Part shown: positions 1 through 7,195 of the stretch, one piece after another | Layout of the letters: each line of letters starts with the position of its first letter | Numbering within the stretch: position 1 is the first letter of the stretch | NCBI GenBank assembly: GCA_024403035.1 | Contig: JAKSSP010000001.1 | Location: forward strand, 124,001 to 188,000 | Direction: 5' to 3' | DNA: 64,000 nucleotides | Origin: Mogibacterium sp. | GTDB taxonomy: Bacteria > Bacillota > Clostridia > Peptostreptococcales > Anaerovoracaceae | Made by a program: the position numbers and the translations under genes | The notes under the pieces: model-generated | Database searches by the model: none | What the model was told of the DNA's origin: nothing | The model's input: only the letters and a program-made list of their open reading frames with translations

Positions 1-150
1 ATGTACTATACGATCCCTGTCTCTCTGAAAGTCGGTCCTGTATTCACACTTCTCTTCATCATAGACCCTGCCCCTGGACTCAGCTGCTTTGCACGCAAGC
101 GGAGAAAGTATCTCGTATTCTCTTTTCTCGATCGATTCCCTGTTATTCAT
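1..150 (-). CDS. dgt: Deoxyguanosinetriphosphate triphosphohydrolase, N-terminal part (cut by window edge)
   Basis: Only the first 50 codons are inside the window. They read from ATG at 150 and run off the left edge without a stop. The peptide contains LSPLACKAAESRGR, then EYRTDFQRDRDRIVH. This matches the start of the dGTPase family (HD-domain enzymes that hydrolyse dGTP to deoxyguanosine and triphosphate), where a similar 'LSPxAxxSxxSRGR...RTxFQRDRDRIxHs' stretch precedes the metal-binding HD motifs. The HD residues themselves lie outside the window. The start overlaps the stop of the upstream unknown gene by 8 bases (ATGAATAA), and an AAGGAG ribosome site lies just upstream, so the two are probably translationally coupled. 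Confidence 0.85.
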   Translation of the reverse strand, partial: MNNRESIEKREYEILSPLACKAAESRGRVYDEEKCEYRTDFQRDRDRIVH

Positions 151-679
151 CGATCTCCTTTTCGATCTCGGCTCCCAGCATGTCCGCTACCCTTACGTTG
201 AATCCGTCCAGATCATAGTCCAGAGCGAGTCTGAAGTCGTAATCGGCATTCTCGCCAAGAAGCTTGGCTGCCGCTATTCCGTATCTCGCGTCCCTGACGT
301 TTGATTCCTCTCCGTTAAGCTTGTTGAACGCGTTAAGGTCGTGCACGTACCATTTGCGGAATTTGACTATCTCTTCTGCAAGATCAGAGATGTCAGTGTC
401 ATTCATGTCTTCGAAAATAAGGCCCTCAAACGCTCTTCCAATGGATTCGACCATTATGTAAAGATCCGTTTCGTTATCCGGCAGGTGATCAAGAAATCCA
501 TCGAAATACGAGCCCATCTGCTCGGCCAGCATCTCCATGTCGACGTCTTTGAGCAGATCCTTTATAAGATTTTCTTCGATGAACTCGTCCTCCTCAAGAA
601 GCGCCGCGAGATTCTCATAGTATTTGAACTCATCCGCTGAATCTATATCGAGTACGTTGTAGAATCTGACCTTGTCCAT
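143..679 (-). CDS. Unknown acidic protein upstream of dgt
   Basis: A 178-residue protein that I do not recognise. It is strongly acidic, rich in Asp and Glu throughout, with no signal peptide, membrane segment, Cys cluster or catalytic motif that I can see. Predicted content is mostly helical. It is probably a real gene because it overlaps dgt by 8 bases and fills the space between a plausible extended -10 promoter and dgt. The AGGAG sequence upstream of ATG 679 is about 19 bases away, further than usual, so the true start could differ; no in-frame ATG or GTG sits closer to that site. A link with dgt regulation or function is only a guess from the arrangement. Confidence 0.7.
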   Translation of the reverse strand: MDKVRFYNVLDIDSADEFKYYENLAALLEEDEFIEENLIKDLLKDVDMEMLAEQMGSYFDGFLDHLPDNETDLYIMVESIGRAFEGLIFEDMNDTDISDLAEEIVKFRKWYVHDLNAFNKLNGEESNVRDARYGIAAAKLLGENADYDFRLALDYDLDGFNVRVADMLGAEIEKEIDE

Positions 680-723
680 ATCAAAACAAATACTATTTCT
701 CCTGTAAGTGTGTTAAAATATCA

Positions 724-736
724 TCAGAATTTCTGA
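724..736. promoter_or_regulatory. Small palindrome in the divergent nadK / unknown-dgt intergenic region
   Basis: TCAGAA-T-TTCTGA is a perfect 13-base palindrome located between the extended -10 (743-751) and the start at 679. It could be an operator. I do not recognise the cognate regulator, and a palindrome this short can arise by chance. Confidence 0.3.
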
Positions 737-742
737 CGAAAT

Positions 743-751
743 ATTATAACA
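743..751 (-). promoter_or_regulatory. Extended -10 promoter for the unknown gene and dgt
   Basis: On the minus strand the sequence reads TGTTATAAT, a perfect TATAAT with the TG extension. No good -35 is seen at 17 bases, as is usual for extended -10 promoters. It would give a leader of about 60 bases before ATG 679. It lies just upstream of nadK on the other strand, so the two units are divergent. Confidence 0.45.
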
Positions 752-766
752 TACGGAGTTAACAAA

Positions 767-1564
767 ATGAAGATATACGTGTTCTGCAATATGAAAGATA
801 AGTCGAGAGAAGCTTATGACAGATTCATTCCTATTCTTAAGGAATTCGGCTTTAAGATAGCCGACGAGTATTCCGAGGACGTCGATCTGCTCGCCTGCAT
901 CGGAGGCGACGGCACATTCCTGAGTTTCGTTCATAAGTGCGGCTTTCCGAAAGCTCCTATCATCGGCATAAATACCGGTCATCTGGGATTCTTCCAGGAA
1001 GCCCTCCCATCCAACCTCAGAGAGACTCTCGAGAACATAACCAAAGGTGATTATCAGCTTCAGAACATAAGTCCGGTACAGGCAAAGATCATCACACGCA
1101 GAGGCGAGTTCATGCGTACAGGACTCAACGAGATAGTCGTCAGAGGTCCTTACTCACACGCTTCGCACTATGAGATTTCTATCGACAACACCAAGATCCA
1201 GGACTTCTCTGGAGACGGGATAATAATCTCAACTCCTGTAGGTTCAACAGCGTACAACTACTCGCTGGGCGGTTCTCTGGTCTCTCCGGATCTTGACGTA
1301 CTGCAGCTGACCCCTATCGCTCCTATGAGCACTAATGCCTACAGATGCTTCAAGTCCAGCCTTATCCTTCCTTCTACCGAAGCGATCACCATCGCCGGGA
1401 CCGGACGATGCGAAGGCGGAACGATACTTCTGTCATTCGACGGGCGCACACATGAATTCGGAGGAGTGCTCAGGATCGATATCACGCGTTCTGAAAAAGA
1501 GATCAATCTTGTCCGTACAAAAGCCTATGATCACTGGAGCCTGCTTTCCAGCAAACTCCTCTAA
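767..1564 (+). CDS. nadK: NAD kinase
   Basis: Phosphorylates NAD to NADP using ATP or polyphosphate in the cytoplasm. The 265-residue length fits the family. The signature GGDGTFLSF is present near residue 45, followed by GINTGHLGFF, NEIVVRGP, and DGIIISTPVGSTAYNYSLGG around residue 150, which form the nucleotide and NAD binding site. ATG 767 is preceded by a CGGAG ribosome site. It stands alone on the plus strand, divergent from the dgt unit and convergent with the rluD-family gene, with which it shares a terminator. A polyphosphate kinase gene is also in the window at 32568-34568, but no direct connection is shown. Confidence 0.95.
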   Translation: MKIYVFCNMKDKSREAYDRFIPILKEFGFKIADEYSEDVDLLACIGGDGTFLSFVHKCGFPKAPIIGINTGHLGFFQEALPSNLRETLENITKGDYQLQNISPVQAKIITRRGEFMRTGLNEIVVRGPYSHASHYEISIDNTKIQDFSGDGIIISTPVGSTAYNYSLGGSLVSPDLDVLQLTPIAPMSTNAYRCFKSSLILPSTEAITIAGTGRCEGGTILLSFDGRTHEFGGVLRIDITRSEKEINLVRTKAYDHWSLLSSKLL

Positions 1565-1591
1565 GACGTTCATCATCATTTTTCCAGATAC

Positions 1592-1619
1592 AAAACAGCG
1601 CTTATACGGCGCTGTTTTT
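1592..1619. terminator. Shared bidirectional terminator of nadK and the rluD-family gene
   Basis: The arms ACAGCGC and GCGCTGT surround a 7-base loop, with AAAA before and TTTTT after. It is about 30 bases past the nadK stop and overlaps the last codons of the convergent rluD-family gene, so it can serve both strands. Confidence 0.8.
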
Positions 1620-2516
1620 CAATTCTTTTATCGCTTCCCTGATATCTTCCGGTATGTCTGTCTTGAAGTTCACACGCTCTTTTGTCATCGGATGATCGAA
1701 TTCGATGTAATAAGCATGCAAAGCCTGCCTTTTTATCAGGAAGGTCCCACCTTCATATAGTTCGTCTCCGGCTAGAGGATGCCCTATATGTGAGAGATGT
1801 ACTCTAATCTGATGTGTCCTTCCGGTATGCAGTATCACTTCCACGAGCGTGTGGTCGCCGTAGCGTTCCGATGGATAGCGGCCAAGCACGTTGAACTCAC
1901 TGAACGCGTCCTTACCGCCCTCAGTCATGACGGTTCTCCGGATGGAGACCTGATCCGGTCTTCCGATCGGAAGTCCAACTGTAAAATGGTCTTCGGCAAT
2001 ATTGCCTTCAACAAGAGCGTAATACTTCTTTACTACAGTATTGCGCCTCATCTGGGATGAGAGTTCGTTCTGCGCGTTGGCATTCTTGCAAACAATAATG
2101 ATGCCGGTAGTGTCCATGTCGATACGGTTCGCAAATCTTACCTTGAACGACTGATCTGTGTCCGCCATGTATTTCATCACAGCGTTGGCTATCGTGTGTT
2201 CAGGATGTCCTTTTGTAGGATGCACAATGATGCCGGCCTGCTTATTGACTATTATTATGTCGTCATCCTCATAAATGATGTCCAGAGGGATATCCTCAGG
2301 CATGAAATCACTGGATTCCTCCGGCAAACGCACACCAATGACATCACCGACCCCGGGCTTTATGTAGCCCGGAGTCGGTGTTCCGTTCAGATCTACCAGT
2401 GACTGATACTTCATCTTTGTCCTGAACCTTGAGGAAAACTTATAGTTTTTCCTGAGGATCTGGTTGATGGTCAGCCCTGATTCTTCAGTTGTCACAGTGT
2501 GTTCGTACTTTGCCAT
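1602..2516 (-). CDS. RluD-family 23S rRNA/tRNA pseudouridine synthase
   Basis: Isomerises specific uridines to pseudouridine in structured RNA. The 304-residue protein has an N-terminal S4-like segment (about residues 1-75) and a RluA/RluD catalytic domain. The catalytic aspartate lies in NRIDMDTTGI, a variant of the HRLDxxTSG motif. A C-terminal HTGRTHQIRVHLSHIGHPLAGD follows, typical of RluD-type enzymes. It starts 3 bases after pheT ends and has no clear ribosome site of its own, so translation is probably coupled to pheT. The exact RNA target cannot be told from sequence; RluD-type paralogues in Firmicutes differ in target. Confidence 0.88.
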   Translation of the reverse strand: MAKYEHTVTTEESGLTINQILRKNYKFSSRFRTKMKYQSLVDLNGTPTPGYIKPGVGDVIGVRLPEESSDFMPEDIPLDIIYEDDDIIIVNKQAGIIVHPTKGHPEHTIANAVMKYMADTDQSFKVRFANRIDMDTTGIIIVCKNANAQNELSSQMRRNTVVKKYYALVEGNIAEDHFTVGLPIGRPDQVSIRRTVMTEGGKDAFSEFNVLGRYPSERYGDHTLVEVILHTGRTHQIRVHLSHIGHPLAGDELYEGGTFLIKRQALHAYYIEFDHPMTKERVNFKTDIPEDIREAIKELKNSAV

Positions 2517-2519
2517 TTT

Positions 2520-4940
2520 TTAGCGCAGCTGCGCTCCGCACTTGTTGCCCAGCACCTTTATGATGCCGTTCATCTTTTTATCTATCTGCTTTGAAGTCAT
2601 TGTTGAGTCATCATTGCCTATCTTGAGGCTCAGCATAATCGATTTCTTGCCAGCAGGGATCTGTTTTCCGCGGTATTCTTCAACGAACTTCAGATCCTTG
2701 ACCATGTACTTGATGGCTTCTCTGATATCGCCCCATGTCACTGACTCATCCACAAGAAGCGAGAGATCCTGCTCTACAAGCGGATACTGCGGAAGGTGTC
2801 TGAACTCATTTGTCCTTGATGGATAAGGCTTTATCACATCTGTATCGAGCTCGAATGCCGCGGCGCTCATCATCTTGATTCCTGACTCATTGAGAGCCTG
2901 TACGGAAATGAGTCCTATGGAGCCGGCTATTTTTCCGTCCTCCATGATATTTAGCCAGACTTTCTCATCGGCCCATGACGGCTTTTCTTTCTGCTTGAAG
3001 GTAAATGGCTCGAAGTGGCAGTAGCTGCCCATTCCCTCGATCACTCCCTTGACCTTGAAGAACAGTTCCTTTGCATCCTTGCCTGCAAAGGCTCCTGTCA
3101 GCAGGTTGTGATGTACAGGAAGGACCTCTTCTTCTGTTGAAGGACTGTATTCTCCCTTTTCGAATACCTGCGCAGCTTCAAAGAGCGTGAACTCTTCAAA
3201 ATATCTGCTGTTCTTGTCGATGGATTCGAGCATTCCCGGGATAAGCGATGATCTCAGCATTCCGAGTTCCGGTGCCGGCGGTGTAGCCAGTCTTATGGAC
3301 TTATCTGTATCGATCCCCGCTGCGTGTATGAATCTTTCATCGATCCATGGGTATGTGAAGATCTCGTTCATTCCGCATCTGAACGCGAGATATTCTCTCA
3401 TCCTGCGGGCGAGATCTTTCTCTACCTGATTTACACAGTGATCGAACTTCACAGGAAGCGGCTGCTTCTTGAAGTACTCATATCCTATCAGTCTCGCGAT
3501 ATCTCCGAGGATATCATCGTGGATCGAAACGTCGCCTGTAGATCTCCATGTAGGAACGATGCAGTGATATTTCTCTCCGTCGAAGCTGACCTCATAACCG
3601 AGTCTCTTAAGGATATCCTCGATCTCAGACTGAGGCAGTACTTCTCCGAGCCTCCTGTCAAGGAAATCCTGAGTGATGTCGATCACCGCGTTCTCGGTCT
3701 TTACAGGATAATTGTCAGTAAATGCCGAGAAGATGCAGTCAGGATAGATCTCCTTGAACAGGGAGAGAGCCATCGAAACTCCGAGATCTGCTCTCTGAGT
3801 GTCGATGCCCTTCTCATATCTGAGAGCGGAATCAGTCTTCTCGTTGAAATAAGCAGTAGTACGTCTGATACCAGGCGCTGTGAACACCGCGCATTCCAGA
3901 ATAACGGAAGTAGTGTCATCCAATACGGAATCATCTTTGCCGCCCTTGATACCCGCAAGATTCAGCGGTTTCTTTGTATCGCAGATCACGAGGTGATCAT
4001 GTGTCAGTTCAAGGTCTTTCTCATCGAGAAGGAGCAGCTTCTCACCGTCATTTGCCAGTCTTACGACAATGGCGTCTCCGTCTACATGTGTGCTGTCATA
4101 AGCGTGCTGAGGAGCTCCGACCGCAAGAAGAACAAAGTTTGTGATGTCAACGAGAGCGTTGATAGGCCTCATTCCAGCGTTGGTTATAAGTGTTTTCATC
4201 CACGCCGGTGATTCCTTGACATATACGTTATCGATCTTTGTAGCTGTGAATCTGTTGCATCTTTCAGGCTCTTCGATCGTTACCGGGTATTCAGGGAGAC
4301 CCTTCGGGAGTTCTGAACTGAGCTCTTTCAAAGGAACTTTGTAGATAGCTGCAAGTTCTCTTGCGATTCCGTAATGTCCCCAGAGATCCGGTCTGTTGGA
4401 CAGCGATTTGTTGTCCACTTCCAGGATCACGTCGTCCATGCCCATTACCTCGGCAACAGACTGCCCTACTTCGCACTCGATCCCGAGCTCTGTAAAGTCT
4501 ACTATCTCTCTTTCATCCTTAGGGACAATAATATCTCCAAGGTAAACTTCAAGCGGAGAGCAGATCATTCCATATGATTTTTCGCCCCTGAGCTTGCTTT
4601 CCTTGATCAGAACAGGCTCGCCCTCGCCGTGCCATACTACCTCTGCGCCCGGTTTGGAAACACAGACTTTGTGGCCTGCAGTGAGGTTCGATCCTCCGCA
4701 GACGATCTGCTTTATCTCGTCTTCGCCCACATCCGTCATACAGATCTTGAGCGCGTCTGCGTTTGGATGCGGTCTTACTTCCTTTATCTCTCCAACGACA
4801 ATATCGTGGAACCTGTCGGCAGTCTTGATGACTTCCTCTACCTCAACAGTTCTCATCGTGAGGTCATATGCTATCTGATCGTGTGTGAGATCTTTTGGCA
4901 GATCGACATATCTGCTGATGAATTTCATCGAAATATACAT
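2520..4940 (-). CDS. pheT: Phenylalanyl-tRNA synthetase beta subunit
   Basis: The 806-residue beta chain of the (alpha-beta)2 enzyme that charges tRNA-Phe. The order of domains fits the family: an N-terminal EMAP-like tRNA-binding fold around residues 40-150 (VGEIKEVRPHPNADALKIC), B3/B4 editing region around 210-400 (ALVDITNFVLL...GAPQHAYD), B5, a catalytic-like core, and a C-terminal FDX-ACB anticodon-binding domain (SRTNEFRHLPQYPLVEQDLSLL). ATG 4940 is preceded by AAAGGAGG at good spacing, so I kept this start over the internal MKFISRYV. It lies 15 bases after pheS in the same operon. Confidence 0.96.
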   Translation of the reverse strand: MYISMKFISRYVDLPKDLTHDQIAYDLTMRTVEVEEVIKTADRFHDIVVGEIKEVRPHPNADALKICMTDVGEDEIKQIVCGGSNLTAGHKVCVSKPGAEVVWHGEGEPVLIKESKLRGEKSYGMICSPLEVYLGDIIVPKDEREIVDFTELGIECEVGQSVAEVMGMDDVILEVDNKSLSNRPDLWGHYGIARELAAIYKVPLKELSSELPKGLPEYPVTIEEPERCNRFTATKIDNVYVKESPAWMKTLITNAGMRPINALVDITNFVLLAVGAPQHAYDSTHVDGDAIVVRLANDGEKLLLLDEKDLELTHDHLVICDTKKPLNLAGIKGGKDDSVLDDTTSVILECAVFTAPGIRRTTAYFNEKTDSALRYEKGIDTQRADLGVSMALSLFKEIYPDCIFSAFTDNYPVKTENAVIDITQDFLDRRLGEVLPQSEIEDILKRLGYEVSFDGEKYHCIVPTWRSTGDVSIHDDILGDIARLIGYEYFKKQPLPVKFDHCVNQVEKDLARRMREYLAFRCGMNEIFTYPWIDERFIHAAGIDTDKSIRLATPPAPELGMLRSSLIPGMLESIDKNSRYFEEFTLFEAAQVFEKGEYSPSTEEEVLPVHHNLLTGAFAGKDAKELFFKVKGVIEGMGSYCHFEPFTFKQKEKPSWADEKVWLNIMEDGKIAGSIGLISVQALNESGIKMMSAAAFELDTDVIKPYPSRTNEFRHLPQYPLVEQDLSLLVDESVTWGDIREAIKYMVKDLKFVEEYRGKQIPAGKKSIMLSLKIGNDDSTMTSKQIDKKMNGIIKVLGNKCGAQLR

Positions 4941-4955
4941 AGCTTGCCTCCTTTC

Positions 4956-5993
4956 CTACTTGAACTGATTGAGGAATCTCAGATCCGCGCTGTGGAACAG
5001 CCTTACGTCATCGACTCCGTAACGCATCATGACCAGTCTGTCGAGACCGATATTGGTGTAGAATCCTGTCCATACGTCAGGGTCCAGATTTGCCGCTCTC
5101 AAAACGTTTGGATGGATAACGCCGCCCGGCATTACCTCTATCCATCCGGCATGGTTACATGCTTTGCATCCCTTGCCGCCGCAAAGAAGACATTCCATGT
5201 CGATCTCATAACCAGGCTCTGTGAACGGGAAGAAACCTTCTCTCATCCTTACGTTGACTTTGCGTCCGAATACCTTCTCAAGGATGGTCTCGATCATTAC
5301 TCGTCCGGAACTGAAAGAGATGTCCTTATCAACGATGAGCGCCTCATACTGGAAGAAAGCTCTTTCATGACGGGCGTCTGTTGTCTCGTTTCTGTATACT
5401 CTGCCCGGATAGACGAACCTTGCAGGAGCTCCGTGCTCCAGAAGATATCTTACCGAACCGCCCGTGAGGTGCGGACGGAGGCACAGCCTTTCGTTGCCGC
5501 GCTTGTCCTCCGTACCCTCTAGCCAGTATGTATCCATTGAAGCTCTGGCCGGATGGTCTGCAGCAAAGTTCAGATTGTCAAAGGCAAATTTCTCGCTTGA
5601 GATATCATCTTCACTGTATATCTCAAATCCAAGTGATCTGAAGGCGTCATTCAGGTCGTAGCACATCTGCGTTATCGGATGGAGAGCTCCTCCGCTTACT
5701 TCGATTCCCGGCAGCGTGAGGTCGATCTCTCCCTCAACAGCCGAAGCGCTGGCTATAAGCTCCTCTGCCCTTGCCTGCAGCCTCTCTGCAAACATGTTCT
5801 TGACCTCGTTAGCCTTCATTCCGACTGATTTTCTCATTTCGGGTTCCAGTCCGCCGAGACTCTTGAGGACTTCCGAAAGCGCGCTCTTTTTTCCGGTCAG
5901 CTCCTTGCGGACAGCTTCAAGAGCGTCCCTGTCAGCAGCTTCGGCTATGCGCTGGAATCCTTCTTCGCGGACTTTTTCAAGCCTGTCAAGCAT
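4956..5993 (-). CDS. pheS: Phenylalanyl-tRNA synthetase alpha subunit
   Basis: The 345-residue catalytic alpha chain. It has an N-terminal coiled-coil tRNA-binding arm (about residues 1-85), then the class II core: HPITQMCYDLNDAFRSLGFEI, the motif 2 region YRNETTDARHERAFFQYEAL (family: YRxDxxDxTHxxxFhQ) and motif 3 near GIGLDR-like NIGLDRLVMMRYGV. A four-Cys patch CLLCGGKGCKAC around residue 270 is common in PheS. The start overlaps the end of the butyrate kinase gene by 8 bases (ATGCTTGA), so expression is coupled to that gene. No T-box leader is visible upstream. Confidence 0.96.
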   Translation of the reverse strand: MLDRLEKVREEGFQRIAEAADRDALEAVRKELTGKKSALSEVLKSLGGLEPEMRKSVGMKANEVKNMFAERLQARAEELIASASAVEGEIDLTLPGIEVSGGALHPITQMCYDLNDAFRSLGFEIYSEDDISSEKFAFDNLNFAADHPARASMDTYWLEGTEDKRGNERLCLRPHLTGGSVRYLLEHGAPARFVYPGRVYRNETTDARHERAFFQYEALIVDKDISFSSGRVMIETILEKVFGRKVNVRMREGFFPFTEPGYEIDMECLLCGGKGCKACNHAGWIEVMPGGVIHPNVLRAANLDPDVWTGFYTNIGLDRLVMMRYGVDDVRLFHSADLRFLNQFK

Positions 5994-7104
5994 TTTCTGA
6001 TCCTCCTTTGCGTTTAACCATATCCTTGCCCGTGTACACCTTAGGCGTCTCTTCGCCTCTAAGGACTCTCAGAGCCCCGGCGCACATGGCTTCCTGTTCT
6101 ACTTCATTTTCATATATGAATATCGGTGCTATCCATTCCGTATGCTGCCTGATGTAATCAAGCAGCTTTCTAAATCGCGTGTATCTCCCGGTGATCAGTA
6201 TACCGTCCAGATCGCCTTTCAATACTGTCGCCATGGAACCGATGTATTTGACTATGTTGTATCCGAGAGCCTCCCATACCAGCCTGGCTTCTTCATCGCC
6301 ATTGAGCACCCTGGCGTAAACTTCATCCGCGTCTGACGTTCCGAAGTGCGATACGAATCCGCCTGTGCCCGTACAGAGATGGCGCATCTCTTCGTATGTA
6401 TGATCACGGAAGTAATCGAGCACTTCCATCAGCGGGAGCGAACCGGTGCGTGTCGCAGTGAACGGTCCTTCTCCGCCGGCTCCCTGATTGCAGTCGACCT
6501 GTCTGCCGCAGTCGTGAGCTGCTATCGTGATGCCTCCGTCTATGTGGGCGACCACAAGCTTTGACTTTTTGTAATCCATACCGTGGATCTTGCAGTGCTT
6601 CATAGCCGTGCCTCTGAGATTGAGAGCGTGCGATTCAGTACGTCTCTCTATCTCTTTGACTCCTGTTACCCTTGCTACGTCATTATATTCATCAACGCAT
6701 ATAGGGTCGACCATAAAGAGTCTCCCGCCGTACTCCTGCTGGAGCTCATATGCCAGCTGTACTCCCAGTATGGACGGATGTATGGTGCGTCCTACGTTGT
6801 TCCTGATGTCGCTAAGCAACAGATCGTTCACTTCGAAAGTGCCGCTCGGAACAGGATAGCATCCTCCGCCTCTTCCGACGAAAGCGTCTATGTTATCCAT
6901 CTCGATATCGTTCTTATCGATGAACTCGCGAATGACTCCCATTCTGTAGCCAAACTGGTCATTAGGGGTCGGAAACTGATTAAGGACTTCCGCGTCATGG
7001 GTCACTGAAGTCTCCAGTATCTTGATGTTGTTTTCAAACAAAGCAAGCTTTGTCGAAGTCGATCCCGGATTTATGACAAATATACGGTATCTGTTGTTTT
7101 TCAT
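5986..7104 (-). CDS. buk: Butyrate kinase family protein (copy 1, pheST-linked)
   Basis: The 372-residue ASKHA-fold acyl kinase makes ATP from an acyl phosphate (butyryl-P or a branched/other short-chain acyl-P). Recognised by NPGSTSTKLALF at residues 12-23, GRGGGCYPVPSGTFEVND, VVAHIDGGITIAAHDCGR, GEGPFTATRTGSLP and CTGTGGFVSHFGTSD. Where classical butyrate kinases have a GGG run after the AH motif, this one reads DGG. It heads the pheS-pheT-rluD operon and overlaps pheS, an odd partner for a fermentation enzyme. No phosphotransbutyrylase gene is next to it, so the acyl-phosphate source is not shown. A second copy is at 51081-52187. Confidence 0.88.
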   Translation of the reverse strand: MKNNRYRIFVINPGSTSTKLALFENNIKILETSVTHDAEVLNQFPTPNDQFGYRMGVIREFIDKNDIEMDNIDAFVGRGGGCYPVPSGTFEVNDLLLSDIRNNVGRTIHPSILGVQLAYELQQEYGGRLFMVDPICVDEYNDVARVTGVKEIERRTESHALNLRGTAMKHCKIHGMDYKKSKLVVAHIDGGITIAAHDCGRQVDCNQGAGGEGPFTATRTGSLPLMEVLDYFRDHTYEEMRHLCTGTGGFVSHFGTSDADEVYARVLNGDEEARLVWEALGYNIVKYIGSMATVLKGDLDGILITGRYTRFRKLLDYIRQHTEWIAPIFIYENEVEQEAMCAGALRVLRGEETPKVYTGKDMVKRKGGSENA

Positions 7105-7124
7105 GGGTTTCTACCTGCAGCTAT

Positions 7125-7160
7125 ATAAAAAGCGGTGTCTCTTTCGCAGAGCCACCGCTT
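7125..7160 (-). terminator. Terminator/attenuator between the pyrophosphatase-like gene and butyrate kinase
   Basis: The minus-strand hairpin AAGCGGTG...CACCGCTT has inner CTCT/AGAG pairing and is followed by TTTTTATAT. It is placed after the pyrophosphatase-like gene (stop at 7196) and only about 20 bases before the butyrate kinase ATG (7104). It is a good intrinsic terminator. Because there is little room for a separate promoter between it and buk, partial read-through may feed the pheST operon. Confidence 0.7.
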
Positions 7161-7195
7161 GCCTTCTTAGTTAAGCCATGCTCTGCCGCTGTTAT

